64,000 bases of DNA from Filifactor alocis ATCC 35896 (GTDB taxonomy: Bacteria > Bacillota > Clostridia > Peptostreptococcales > Filifactoraceae): contig NC_016630.1 in the NCBI RefSeq assembly GCF_000163895.2, forward strand, positions 930,001-994,000. The letters are read 5' to 3'. Below the pieces are notes generated by a model. That model was not told where the DNA came from. It saw nothing but the letters and a program-made list of their open reading frames with translations, and ran no database searches. Shown one piece after another: positions 52,550-62,166 of this stretch (its first letter is position 1; each line of letters starts with the position of its first letter). Made by a program: the position numbers and the translations under genes.

Positions 52550-53803
52550 TTATCTTAGCTTCTCTATCGCATCTTTTAAGACATCCTTCGGTAAAGCACC
52601 TTGAGAATACCCAACGATATTACCTTCTTTATCCAAGATAAAAGTGGTTGGAAAAGCACCGACTTGATAATCTGCAAAAATACTTCCGGACGAATTCATC
52701 ATTGTAGGAAAATCAAATGCTTTTCCCTTTATAAATTCCTTTAATTCACTCTCCGTTACATCAGCTGATTGTAAAAAATCATCCGACTTCGGGTTCGTTA
52801 CTCCCAAAATAATCACATCTTTACTGTTCTGTCCATATTCCTGATAAAGTTCTTCGATATCCGGTAATTCTGCATTACAAGGGCCGCACCAACTTGCCCA
52901 AAAATTCAACAATACAACCTTTCCCCTGTATTGCTCTAAAGTATGGACCGTTCCGTTTTGGTCTTTTTCTTCAAAATTCCAACCGGGAATTGTTTCTGCC
53001 TGTTGATTGGAATCTTTTTTTTCTTCGGATTGCTCTTGCTTCTCTTCTTTTTGATTTGTATGTTCACTTTCAACTGTTTTTTGCTGTTCTTGTACCGACA
53101 TACTACTCCAATATCCTGTTATGGAATTAAATTTTCCTGTAAAAATAATCAACCCCATTACAATTAACAGAACACCTCCTAATTTAGGAATCCATTGAAA
53201 TAATCTTGTTTTCTTCTCAACAAAATTCATAATGAAATCTGTAAAAATTCCAAATACTACAAACGGAATTAAAAATCCGACTGCATATACCCCAACCAAC
53301 ACTTTGCCGAGCAACGCGGTCTTCGCTCCTGATGCCATAATCAATACAGAAGACAACATTGGTCCTACACAAGGCGTCCAAGCAAAGCTAAAAGTAAATC
53401 CCATTAAAAGTGCAACAAGCGGCCCCACTTTTCCTGTGCCCCATAACGGTTTGATTCGTCTTTCACGATTCAGAAAATCACTCTGATAAAATCCGATTTG
53501 ATAAAGTCCGAGTAACAGAACAATCACTCCGCCTATCCTACTGAACATCGCCTTATTTGTATCAAAAAACTTTCCGATTCCGGTAAAAGCCATTCCCAAA
53601 ATAAAGAACGACAACGCAATTCCTACTCCGAAAAACAACATATTTACAATCTTGTTTTTCTTCACATCTTTCTCTGATTGCCCTGCTAAATATCCTAAAT
53701 AAATAGGTAAAATCGGTAAGATACAAGGTGAAAAAAAGGAAACTACTCCCTCTAAAAATACCAATAAAAAATTAAAATGTTCTACATTAATAACCTGATT
53801 CAC
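52550..53803 (-). CDS. CcdA-TlpA thiol-disulfide interchange fusion protein
   Basis: This 417-residue protein joins a CcdA-type membrane domain (residues 1-225, six helices, with the VVSFFSPCILPILPIYLGYL start and a second Cys in FAWTPCVGPML) to an extracytoplasmic thioredoxin-like domain of the TlpA/ResA type (residues 275-417, active site WASWCGPC). A Glu/Lys/Gln-rich linker of about 35 residues separates them. It should move reducing equivalents from cytoplasmic thioredoxin to extracellular disulfides. The start is GTG 53803 behind GGAGG. No cytochrome c genes are near, so the client is unknown. Confidence 0.92.
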   Translation of the reverse strand: MNQVINVEHFNFLLVFLEGVVSFFSPCILPILPIYLGYLAGQSEKDVKKNKIVNMLFFGVGIALSFFILGMAFTGIGKFFDTNKAMFSRIGGVIVLLLGLYQIGFYQSDFLNRERRIKPLWGTGKVGPLVALLMGFTFSFAWTPCVGPMLSSVLIMASGAKTALLGKVLVGVYAVGFLIPFVVFGIFTDFIMNFVEKKTRLFQWIPKLGGVLLIVMGLIIFTGKFNSITGYWSSMSVQEQQKTVESEHTNQKEEKQEQSEEKKDSNQQAETIPGWNFEEKDQNGTVHTLEQYRGKVVLLNFWASWCGPCNAELPDIEELYQEYGQNSKDVIILGVTNPKSDDFLQSADVTESELKEFIKGKAFDFPTMMNSSGSIFADYQVGAFPTTFILDKEGNIVGYSQGALPKDVLKDAIEKLR

Positions 53804-54109
53804 ATAAATTCCTCCCTAAGCTTAATTTTGATATCAATTTTTCATTGAAAGACTTATCAACAGAAGCAGAAAGTAATCTTTTACATTCAACCATGCTGAT
53901 TGAACAAACTTACAACTGTCCGCTTTACTCTCCCTATGACAAAACACAACTCCTTATTAGCTAAAGAACTGCCTCGTGTCAGAGTTTGGATAAACTTTAA
54001 CCCTCATGATATAATATATTTTCATCTGATTAAAAAGTCTATCCTCTCGTCTTCCGAAAAACATCGACTCATTTCGAATTTCTTATGATATACCCAAACT
54101 TTTTCAAAA
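53804..54109. other. Intergenic spacer, no gene seen
   Basis: About 300 bases lie between the CcdA-TlpA start and the terminator of the ABC operon. I see no supported frame or repeat. It must hold the promoter of the fusion gene. Confidence 0.5.
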
Positions 54110-54157
54110 AAAACAATATGTATTGATATTTTTTATCATTTCAACACATATTGTTTT
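54110..54157 (-). terminator. Intrinsic terminator of the ABC transporter operon
   Basis: A perfect 12-bp stem (AAAACAATATGT with ACATATTGTTTT), with a weak inner stem, is followed on the minus strand by eight T. It lies 28 bases after the permease stop. Confidence 0.9.
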
Positions 54158-54185
54158 TCGCTTATCATCATTTCAGTTTTCAAAA

Positions 54186-55550
54186 TTATTCATTTTTCAA
54201 AGATTCTAAAGCAGAAATTTTCATAGCTCTGTTCGCAGGATAGTATCCTGACAATACACCGATTGCCGTTGAGAAAACAATTGCTAAAATTACAATACTG
54301 AATGGAATAATTGACAAATCACTACCTTCTGTCCCCATCATATTTTCTACAAAGAATGATGTCAACAGCTTATTGATAGCAAACGATATCAGATAGCTGA
54401 ACATTACTCCGATTACTCCGCCGGAAACTCCAATCAGAGCCGCTTCCAACAAAAATAAGTTTCGAATATCCTTTAAATTTGCACCGATTACTTTCATAAC
54501 ACCAATCTCTCTTGTTCTTTCATAGATAGACATAATCATGGTATTCGTAATTCCGATTGCCGCAACCAAAAGAGAAATTGCTCCGATTCCTCCTAATATC
54601 CCTTGAATCAACTTCCCTTGTTCTTCTACTTGATTCAACCAATCCTGAGGAGAATAAGTTTCAAACCCCATTTCACGAATGGATTCTAAAACAGATTTTA
54701 CATCCTTTACATCCTTTACATACACTGCGACCTCATCATAAGATTTCTTTTTTGAAGTTTGAGGACGATCTCCTCGCGCACTCTGAACTTCTTCCAATAT
54801 CTTGCTCAAATAATCATAATCCATCATCACCTGATATCCCATAGAACCGCTGGATGTTTCCAACACTCCTACTGCCTTTACAGGGTGTTGCTTAAACTTT
54901 TTTTTATCTGCATCTGTACTGGGATTGGAATCAGAACCTCTCCTTTTTCTGTTACCGTACTCTGTATCTCCTGTCAGAAACAGCTTCCCTGAAAAAACAT
55001 CTACAGTCGGCTTTGGGCGATTCCCATTTTCATCCGGTTCAACATAGGCAGGATAATCACTTTTTTTCGGATTATAGAACTCATAGAGAACGTCCTGTCC
55101 AAATACCATCGCATTTTTATCTCCCGCTCTTAAAGTTCTTCCGCCTTCTTTCACCTTGTAATTAAAAGCTTCCATCGTACTTGACCTGATTCCGATTACA
55201 GTCGCATCCGCAACATATTTTCCGGATACAATCCGCAATGATTGTTCCAAAACAGGAGTTGCCGCCGTTGCTCCCGGAATTGCCAAAATATTTCTCAAAG
55301 CTGCATCATCCAATACAATTTTCTCTCCTGTCTGTCTGTTTACTCCTCCCGGGTTCATTACTTGAATAATATGCAAATTTTCATACTTCTCTACTTGTTT
55401 CTTATTTCCTTCATTCAATCCAATTCCCAAAGAAAGCATTACAACAATAGAAGTTGTTCCAATTACAACTCCCACAATAGACAAAAGACTTCGTACTTTT
55501 CTTCTCTTCAAGTTTCGAAATGCCATCGATAATAAGTCATTGTTATTCAT
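54186..55550 (-). CDS. MacB/FtsX-type ABC transporter permease
   Basis: This 454-residue permease has the MacB topology: one N-terminal helix (residues 20-40, SLLSIVGVVIGTTSIVVMLS), a large extracytoplasmic domain (about 45-325), and three C-terminal helices with the FtsX-type EIGVMKVIGANLKDIRNLFL segment. Such transporters use mechanotransmission to export peptides or drive surface proteins and do not move substrates through the membrane core. Its start overlaps the end of the surface protein gene by eight bases, so the two are translationally coupled. The operon order is ATPase, surface protein, permease. Confidence 0.93.
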   Translation of the reverse strand: MNNNDLLSMAFRNLKRRKVRSLLSIVGVVIGTTSIVVMLSLGIGLNEGNKKQVEKYENLHIIQVMNPGGVNRQTGEKIVLDDAALRNILAIPGATAATPVLEQSLRIVSGKYVADATVIGIRSSTMEAFNYKVKEGGRTLRAGDKNAMVFGQDVLYEFYNPKKSDYPAYVEPDENGNRPKPTVDVFSGKLFLTGDTEYGNRKRRGSDSNPSTDADKKKFKQHPVKAVGVLETSSGSMGYQVMMDYDYLSKILEEVQSARGDRPQTSKKKSYDEVAVYVKDVKDVKSVLESIREMGFETYSPQDWLNQVEEQGKLIQGILGGIGAISLLVAAIGITNTMIMSIYERTREIGVMKVIGANLKDIRNLFLLEAALIGVSGGVIGVMFSYLISFAINKLLTSFFVENMMGTEGSDLSIIPFSIVILAIVFSTAIGVLSGYYPANRAMKISALESLKNE

Positions 55551-57642
55551 CGATTTCCAACTCCTTCGCCTTGCTTCTGTTCTTTTTCTTCTTCCAAATT
55601 CCGGCTCCTGCCAACAGAATCACCAAGACACTCACTCCCGCTATTTTTTTGCCCTTATGAGTATCTTGATTCTCTTCAGGCATATCAGAAGGATCTGTCG
55701 GAGGAATAAATTCACTCACTTCAAATTGGAATTCTTTCCTTACCTCCTGCATGGTTCCCGACACATCCTCAAAAGAAAAGATAATTTCTCCATTTGCAGT
55801 TCCTACTTTATCCGGAATCACCGTAAAATCAAAAGAATCACTTTTTCCCGCTTCCATATTTCCGACAAAATATCCATTCTTATCTTCGATAGTAAAATCT
55901 CCGGTCGCCTTTACATTCAAATTACTCAATACTGTTTTTCCCAAGTTATAGAATGTTACCGAAAAGTTTGCCTGCTGCCCTTCAAATACTCCCTCTGTCG
56001 GAATATTCACTTCTCCGATGTCCAATTTCGTTTTTTGTACTACCGGAATAGAAATAGTATCCTTTGTTGTCAACACATTCCCTTTTAAATCTTCATAGCT
56101 GTAGTCCACAGAGATACCCGATGTCTTCTGTTCAGCAGTCGGTTTTGCTACAAAGCGCATCGCTTTTTTGATTTGAGATTTTGCTCCCATGCTATCGATG
56201 AAGAAAGCACTGCTGGAATTTACAGGAACAAAGGTTCCATCATCTGCACTCAAAGAAACTTTGATATTTCTAAGTGCTTTTTTGCTTGTATTGGTCAATG
56301 TTAAATGTAGTACAAACTCCTGTCCCGCCTGTACCTCATTTCCGCCATAAGAATACTCTTCTATCATAATTTGAGGATTTTTTTCGCCATCTTGTTTATC
56401 AGCATTTTCTCCACCGCCATATATGAATATACCTGCATACTGACTTGTCGCGATTGTTGCCTCACCCTCCTTTGTTTCAAAAGGCTCCACTGATAATTTA
56501 ATCGGATAATTCTTAGGTTCTGTTTTTGAATTGGAGAAAAAAGTAACATTGTATTTTTTTGTTTGCTTCGGTAATAATTCCTCTTCCACAAAAATACCCT
56601 TGGATTTATTCACAATGCCATCTATTCCTTCAGCACTTATTTTCAATCCTTCCAATTTTCCGCTTCCGGTATTCGCTACTTCAAACGAAACGTCAAACGA
56701 TTCTCCTGCTTTTGCTTTTTCCGGCAATTTAATATTTTGAATGGAAATATCTCCTTTTTCGGTTGATTTACGAGAACCTAAAATATGAAGATGTACCGTT
56801 TCTTCTGTGGAAAAGACACCTCCGTTTGGAAGTCTTCCCTCTGCAAACAACACAATCGGATAATTCCCTGTCTTTACATCATCTTTCACTTCCAAATAGA
56901 AAGTAGCGGTTTTCTCAACATTGATTGTTGCTGTATCAACACTCTTACGAAGTGTTTGATTTGGAAGAGTAACGCCGTCCGGCAAACTTGTAAATCCAAT
57001 TCTCATATCCATCAATGCCGAATTCCCAATATTTTTCGCTTTTACTGTCACCATATTCTTATTTCCACCGGATACTCCTCCTTGAGGAACTTCCAAAGAC
57101 AACATTATTTTCCCATTATACTGTTTCGTATTGTCTGAATCTCTAGGTTTTGAATCATTTTCTTTTTTTTCACCGTTATAAATATATACATTATATTTTC
57201 CTTCTGTAGAAGAATTGATTTTGGAAGAAGAAAATGAATTGTTCGTGGTCTCTTGCCCATTCACATACAATTTCACTTTATACCAATACTCCCAACCCCC
57301 ATCAATATTATAAGTGCTGATGGGAATGCTGAGCGTCTTGCTCTCATGACTTGGGATAGTAACAGAATCACTGGAACCTGACAACACTGTAGTATTTTCC
57401 GAATCCACAATCTTAATTTGTACCTTTTCTTTTTTTGAATTTGTATTATTTTTAATCTTGAAATTTAATTTTGTTTCATCCTGACCACTCTCTACTGTTG
57501 ATGTAGTCGCAGTTACTGTAAAATCATAGTCTTGGGCATAAGCAAAAGAATGGAACATAATTGCCGGCAACACCATGCCCACCACCATAAATATAATCAA
57601 GATCCAAAGTACCACTCGCATCAGTTTTTTATTTTTCTTCAT
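55543..57642 (-). CDS. Large extracellular protein with CARDB/NEW3-like domains, ABC-transporter partner
   Basis: This 699-residue surface protein has an N-terminal signal/anchor (residues 8-36), a series of immunoglobulin-like beta domains of the CARDB/COG1361 type (for example VSFEVANTGSGKLEGLKISA, LHLTLTNTSKKALRNIKVSL and FSVTFYNLGKTVLSNLNVKA), and a C-terminal membrane helix (residues 671-687) followed by KKKKNRSKAK. Each repeat has the pattern of two strands around an Asn-Thr/Leu-Gly turn. It lies between the ABC ATPase and permease genes and overlaps the latter, so it probably works as a fixed extracellular part of that transporter. Function unknown. Confidence 0.85.
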   Translation of the reverse strand: MKKNKKLMRVVLWILIIFMVVGMVLPAIMFHSFAYAQDYDFTVTATTSTVESGQDETKLNFKIKNNTNSKKEKVQIKIVDSENTTVLSGSSDSVTIPSHESKTLSIPISTYNIDGGWEYWYKVKLYVNGQETTNNSFSSSKINSSTEGKYNVYIYNGEKKENDSKPRDSDNTKQYNGKIMLSLEVPQGGVSGGNKNMVTVKAKNIGNSALMDMRIGFTSLPDGVTLPNQTLRKSVDTATINVEKTATFYLEVKDDVKTGNYPIVLFAEGRLPNGGVFSTEETVHLHILGSRKSTEKGDISIQNIKLPEKAKAGESFDVSFEVANTGSGKLEGLKISAEGIDGIVNKSKGIFVEEELLPKQTKKYNVTFFSNSKTEPKNYPIKLSVEPFETKEGEATIATSQYAGIFIYGGGENADKQDGEKNPQIMIEEYSYGGNEVQAGQEFVLHLTLTNTSKKALRNIKVSLSADDGTFVPVNSSSAFFIDSMGAKSQIKKAMRFVAKPTAEQKTSGISVDYSYEDLKGNVLTTKDTISIPVVQKTKLDIGEVNIPTEGVFEGQQANFSVTFYNLGKTVLSNLNVKATGDFTIEDKNGYFVGNMEAGKSDSFDFTVIPDKVGTANGEIIFSFEDVSGTMQEVRKEFQFEVSEFIPPTDPSDMPEENQDTHKGKKIAGVSVLVILLAGAGIWKKKKNRSKAKELEIDE

Positions 57643-57679
57643 CTTTAACTCTCCTTCACAACTATTCTTTATTTCTGAC

Positions 57680-58468
57680 TCAATCTATTATCCACTCTTC
57701 TCTAACAAAAAGAGCCTGTGATTTCTCTTTTAATTTTTCCTCCACACTCAAAATATTCCCATCTTGAATCGTAACCACCTTATCCGCATAATTTGCAATC
57801 ATCCTGTCATGTGTTACCAAAATCAAGGTCTGATTATTTTCCTTGACCATACCAACAATCAAGTCCATCACTTCTTTTGTTGTGTTCGTGTCCAGGTTCC
57901 CTGTAGGTTCATCCGCAAAAATAATCTTAGGACTGGCAACCAACGCCCTTGCTATTCCTATTCTCTGCTGTTGCCCTCCTGACATTTGGCTCGGTTTTCT
58001 CATCTCATATCCTTTCAAACCCACCTTTAACAGCATCTCTCTTGCCAACATCTCACGCTTCTCTTTGTTTTCATTTCGAAAAATCAAGGGTAAACTGACA
58101 TTTTCTATCGCTGTCAACATAGGAAGCAAATGATATGCCTGAAAAATAAAACCTATATTTTTTTGACGAAACAAAGTAACCTCTTCTTCATTTAATTGAT
58201 GGATGGGAATTCCACCAACGATAATCTCACCTTTTGTAGGTTTTTCCAAACCTGCTACCAAATTCAAAAAAGTAGATTTTCCCGAACCCGATGTTCCCAA
58301 AAAGCAAACAATCTCACCTTTATCAATATTCAAACTGATATCATCAAGTGCAACCACTTTCTCAGTTCCCATTGTAAACACTTTTCGAATATGATTGATT
58401 TGAATGAATGGCTTTTTTTCTGTTTCATCCGATTGAATATTTTTTTGATTCCGTTCCACCGCGAACAT
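57680..58468 (-). CDS. MacB/LolD-type ABC transporter ATPase
   Basis: This 262-residue ATPase has Walker A GTSGSGKST near residue 59, the signature MSGGQQQR and Walker B IIFADEPTGNLD, which is the LolD/MacB form. A 20-residue charged N-terminal extension (FAVERNQKNIQSDETEKK) precedes the domain. It starts with ATG after AAGGAAG and is the first gene of the three-gene operon, 37 bases before the surface protein gene. Confidence 0.95.
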   Translation of the reverse strand: MFAVERNQKNIQSDETEKKPFIQINHIRKVFTMGTEKVVALDDISLNIDKGEIVCFLGTSGSGKSTFLNLVAGLEKPTKGEIIVGGIPIHQLNEEEVTLFRQKNIGFIFQAYHLLPMLTAIENVSLPLIFRNENKEKREMLAREMLLKVGLKGYEMRKPSQMSGGQQQRIGIARALVASPKIIFADEPTGNLDTNTTKEVMDLIVGMVKENNQTLILVTHDRMIANYADKVVTIQDGNILSVEEKLKEKSQALFVREEWIID

Positions 58469-58679
58469 TCTCTCACTTCCTTCTGCACACAGTATCTATA
58501 TTTTACCGGTTTGTTTATGATAAATTCGTTCTTTCAAAATTATTTTTGTACAAGATTATAGTCCTTCAGTATTATAGTTCTTCAATGTCATACAGAAAAT
58601 TTATTTTCTTCATCATATCATATTTCTTGTGATTAAATAATTAAAAACTGATTACAATAAAAAATAGTCTGTAAATCTT

Positions 58680-58708
58680 TTGACATATCTTTCAAAGTAT
58701 GGTATAGT
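58680..58708 (+). promoter_or_regulatory. Upstream promoter of the SNF symporter gene
   Basis: TTGACA (58680-58685) and TATAGT (58703-58708) are 17 bases apart. The stretch 58469-58680 before it shows no gene. Confidence 0.7.
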
Positions 58709-58789
58709 TGCTTTCTATTGCTATTATACTAAATATTCGAATTCTACAAACTATTTTAAAAATTTATAGCATTTATTGATTATTTACTA

Positions 58790-58818
58790 TTTACAATCTT
58801 CTGAATTTTTAGTATAAT
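58790..58818 (+). promoter_or_regulatory. Second, downstream promoter of the SNF symporter gene
   Basis: TTTACA (58790-58795) and TATAAT (58813-58818) are 17 bases apart, about 90 bases before the start codon. Two tandem promoters suggest control under different conditions. Confidence 0.6.
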
Positions 58819-58909
58819 TAGAATCTAATATAATATTTACTGTGTTCTTAAACTGTTAGATATTCTTCCATTGTATTTAGCTTAAACACAGTATAGAAAG
58901 GAGACTAAT

Positions 58910-60256
58910 ATGGAAAACAACAATCGTGGAACATTTAGCCGACTTGGTTTCATACTGGCGGCAGCAGGATCGGCAATCGGTCTTGGAAATCTTTGGAAAT
59001 TCCCTTATCTTGCGGGAAAAAACGGCGGAGGAGCATTCGTACTCATTTATTTAATTCTCGTTGTCTTAGTCGGCTTCGTCGTAATGCTCGGTGAAATGGC
59101 GATTGGTCGTAACACCAAGCTTAACCCTATTAACGCATATAAAAAATTAAATAAAAAATGGGAAATTTTAGGTGCTGTCGGAATTATTGTTCCTTTTACA
59201 ATTGTTACCTACTATAGCGTTATCGGAGGATGGATTCTAAAATACTTGGTAAACTATCTTACAGGACAAGGTTCTGTTATGGCTGCAGATTCTTCCGCTT
59301 ATTTCTCAAACTTTATTTCCAGCCCTATTCAACCCTTGGTTTGGCATGGACTATTCATGTTAATGAACATCCTTATTGTTGCAAAAGGAATTGAAGGCGG
59401 AGTTGAAAAAACCAGTAAGGTTATGATGCCGGGTCTTTTCATTATTCTTTTAGTTTTGGTACTGCGTTCCGTAACGCTTCCGGGTGCTTCAGAAGGTCTT
59501 AAATTTTATTTAACACCTGATTTTTCGGCAATTACAATTGATGTCTTTGTTGCTGCATTAGGTCAAGTATTTTATTCCTTGAGTTTAGGAATGGGAATTA
59601 TGATTACGTACGGAAGTTATCTTTCCAAAGACAATGACTTGGAAAGAAGTGCATTGATTATCCCAACCTTAGATACACTTGCCGCTTTGTTGGCAGGGTT
59701 TGCTATTTTGCCGGCAGTATTTGCATTCGGATTTGAACCGACCGCAGGACCGGGGTTAATCTTCATCACATTACCGGCAGTATTTGACTCAATTCCGGTA
59801 GGATTTGTTTTTGGAGCATTGTTCTTCTTACTCGTACTGTTTGCAGCAATTACTTCTTCTATTTCTTTGTTGGAAAGCCCTGCTGCATATCTGATTGATA
59901 ACTTTGGAGTAGAACGTAAAAAGGCCGTTATTTTCTGTGGTGTTGCTGCATTCTTAATAGGTGTTCCTTCTTCCTTATCTATGGGAGTATTCCAAACAAC
60001 CTTCTTCAGAATGAACTTCTTTGACTTCATGAGCTATTTTGCAGAAAGCCTATTGATGCCTCTTGGAGGAATGTTCATGTGTATCTTCATCGGCTATGTT
60101 TGGAAACCTGAAAGCGCAATTCAAGAAATTTCAAACGAAGGTACTTTACCATTTAAATTAAGAGGTTATTGGGCGTTTATGATTAAATACATTGTTCCTG
60201 TTGCAATCTTTGTTATTTGGTTGAACTCTTCAGGATTGATTAAATTATTCAAATAA
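58910..60256 (+). CDS. Sodium-dependent neurotransmitter-symporter family (SNF) transporter
   Basis: This 448-residue transporter of the LeuT fold (eleven to twelve helices) imports amino acids or related solutes with sodium. The N-terminal ion and substrate site GSAIGLGNLWKFPYLAGKNGGG is intact near residues 20-41, and the SSISLLESPAAYLIDNFGVE segment matches helix 8. Eleven-helix short forms like this are frequent in bacteria and include tyrosine and tryptophan carriers. It would be driven by the sodium gradient that the GcdB pump makes. ATG follows AAAGGAG. Confidence 0.93.
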   Translation: MENNNRGTFSRLGFILAAAGSAIGLGNLWKFPYLAGKNGGGAFVLIYLILVVLVGFVVMLGEMAIGRNTKLNPINAYKKLNKKWEILGAVGIIVPFTIVTYYSVIGGWILKYLVNYLTGQGSVMAADSSAYFSNFISSPIQPLVWHGLFMLMNILIVAKGIEGGVEKTSKVMMPGLFIILLVLVLRSVTLPGASEGLKFYLTPDFSAITIDVFVAALGQVFYSLSLGMGIMITYGSYLSKDNDLERSALIIPTLDTLAALLAGFAILPAVFAFGFEPTAGPGLIFITLPAVFDSIPVGFVFGALFFLLVLFAAITSSISLLESPAAYLIDNFGVERKKAVIFCGVAAFLIGVPSSLSMGVFQTTFFRMNFFDFMSYFAESLLMPLGGMFMCIFIGYVWKPESAIQEISNEGTLPFKLRGYWAFMIKYIVPVAIFVIWLNSSGLIKLFK

Positions 60257-60288
60257 CCCTTTACAAAGTCATAAAAATATCTTTCTAT

Positions 60289-60347
60289 AAAATCGATAGA
60301 TTATAAGCAAAACTTCATTCGTTTTTGCTTGTTTCTATCGATTTTTT
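60289..60347 (+). terminator. Intrinsic terminator after the SNF gene
   Basis: AAAATCGATAGA (60289-60300) pairs with TCTATCGATTTT (60334-60345), with an inner AAGCAAAA/TTTTTGCTT stem, and T residues follow. Confidence 0.9.
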
Positions 60348-60359
60348 ATGATATACTAC
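60331..60359 (+). promoter_or_regulatory. Candidate promoter of the MATE leader
   Basis: TTGTTT and TATACT are 17 bases apart, overlapping the end of the SNF terminator. It would start a leader of about 310 bases before the MATE gene. Confidence 0.5.
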
Positions 60360-60414
60360 AGAACCGTAGATAGATGAATCTACAATTTCATACTACTATC
60401 CGTTTGACTTACCC

Positions 60415-60600
60415 CTGTCATAATATTAAGTTCCTGTTGATAGCTTAATGAGTCCAACAAATTATTTCCGTTATTTCAATTAGAATCATCTTGAAAAGAG
60501 CATTTCTTTCAAATTATATGTTTATGACAGTTCCAAAGCAAGTTTTAGTATCAGTAGGATATTTTTCTTAAAAAAGAAAAACTATCCTCTTTTTTCTTTT
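60415..60600 (+). promoter_or_regulatory. Riboswitch-like structured leader and attenuator before the MATE gene
   Basis: A 9-bp closing stem (CTGTCATAA 60415-60423 with TTATGACAG 60522-60530) encloses two hairpins (ATTAAG/CTTAAT at 60425-60449 and TTGAAA/TTTCAA at 60491-60512), giving a three-way junction. It is followed at 60556-60588 by an AGGATATTTTTCTT / AAGAAAAACTATCCT stem and a T-rich run, an intrinsic terminator about 90 bases before the MATE start. The structure matches no class I recognise. Confidence 0.5.
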
Positions 60601-60675
60601 TTACAAGATAAAATAATGATTTTCAATAAACAATCATGTTCTTATATTTGCTTACTATGTTGAAAGGAGATTTTT

Positions 60676-62031
60676 ATGGCACAAACAAAAGAAAATAAAA
60701 TGGGAATCGCTCCTGTTTTGCCGCTTATTTTTAGTATGTCGTTACCGGCAATGTTCTCAATGTTGATACAATCACTCTATAACGTGGTGGACAGTATCTT
60801 TGTATCTAAATTAGGAGAAAAGGCCCTTACCTCGATTACACTTGCATTCCCTATCCAAATATTAATCATTTCTATTGCGGTAGGTACTGCCATTGGATTA
60901 AACTCCTATATCTCCAGAAAACTGGGAGAACAAAAACAGGAAGACGCAAACCAAGCTGCAACACATGGAATTTATTTGGCCGTAATGAGCAGCATTCTCT
61001 TTTTGCTTATCGGATTTTTTGCGGTAAAACCTTTTGTTTCCGGTTTTACTTCCGATCCGGAAATATTTCATCAAGCTACCTCTTATCTACAAATTGTCAC
61101 TACATGTTCTATCTTTGTATTTTTAGAAATCAATTTTGAAAAAACACTACAAGGAACGGGTAATATGATGTATCCTATGTTATTTCAATTGACGGGTGCC
61201 GTTACCAATATCCTCTTGGATCCGATTTTGATTTTCGGTTTGTTCGGAGCACCCAAACTCGGTGTGAGCGGAGCTGCAATTGCAACTATTATAGGCCAAG
61301 GCTTGGCTTTTCTTTTTTCTTTCTATATCATCTACACAAAAGAACATGATGTCCACATCAGCATCAAAAAATATTCTTTTAATTGGAACACTGTAAAACA
61401 AATCTATATTGTAGGCTTTCCCTCTATGATGATGCAATCCATTGCGGCAATTTTAATCGGAGGATTGAACGCCATTCTGATTTCCTTCTCTTCTGCAGCA
61501 GTATCTATCTTAGGGATTTATTTTAGACTACAATCTTTTGTATTTATGCCGGTATTCGGACTCACACAAGGTTTGATGCCAATCATAGGATATAACTACG
61601 GCGCAAGAAATAAAGAGCGTATGCTGCACGCCCTAAAATACGGAATCTATATTGCACTCTTTATCATGACCATCGGAATGATAATATTTTGGAGCATTCC
61701 TCAACTCCTATTATCCTTATTTCATGCCTCCGACGAAATGTTATCCATCGGCGTTCCGGCACTTAGGATTATCTCTATATCATTTCCGATTGCATCGATC
61801 GGAGTTCTGTTATCCTGTTTCTTCCAAGCACTTGGAATCGGAAAATACAGCTTGTACGTTTCTTTTATGAGACAGCTCCTAATCATACTTCCACTTGCTT
61901 ACATTTTATCCAAAATTTCGACCCTAAATGCAGTATGGTCCGCTTTTTGGATTGCAGAACTGATTGCAACCGTAAATAGTATTTTAATCTTCAAACAACT
62001 GTATGATAAAAAAATCAAGTATTTAAGTTAA
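60676..62031 (+). CDS. MATE-family multidrug/solute efflux transporter
   Basis: This 451-residue MATE transporter has twelve helices in two similar halves. Characteristic segments are SLPAMFSMLIQSLYNVVDSIFV at the first helices (residues 25-46) and GFPSMMMQSIAAILIGGLN at the start of the second half. It should expel cationic compounds using the sodium or proton gradient. ATG follows AAAGGAG. A terminator-bearing leader upstream suggests attenuation control. No regulator gene is adjacent. Confidence 0.93.
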   Translation: MAQTKENKMGIAPVLPLIFSMSLPAMFSMLIQSLYNVVDSIFVSKLGEKALTSITLAFPIQILIISIAVGTAIGLNSYISRKLGEQKQEDANQAATHGIYLAVMSSILFLLIGFFAVKPFVSGFTSDPEIFHQATSYLQIVTTCSIFVFLEINFEKTLQGTGNMMYPMLFQLTGAVTNILLDPILIFGLFGAPKLGVSGAAIATIIGQGLAFLFSFYIIYTKEHDVHISIKKYSFNWNTVKQIYIVGFPSMMMQSIAAILIGGLNAILISFSSAAVSILGIYFRLQSFVFMPVFGLTQGLMPIIGYNYGARNKERMLHALKYGIYIALFIMTIGMIIFWSIPQLLLSLFHASDEMLSIGVPALRIISISFPIASIGVLLSCFFQALGIGKYSLYVSFMRQLLIILPLAYILSKISTLNAVWSAFWIAELIATVNSILIFKQLYDKKIKYLS

Positions 62032-62108
62032 TATCAGCTTGTTCCGATATCTTCTCAGCCTACAAAATTTTTTTGGGCTGTCTTGCATATAAGAAATTCA
62101 AAACAACC

Positions 62109-62151
62109 AAAAAGACAGCAATTCATTATTTTTTGATTTGCTGTCTTTTCT
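62109..62151 (+). terminator. Intrinsic terminator after the MATE gene
   Basis: AAAAGACAGCAA pairs with TTGCTGTCTTTT around a loop of about 16 bases, and T-rich sequence follows. Confidence 0.9.
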
Positions 62152-62166
62152 CTTTATTTGTTACTT

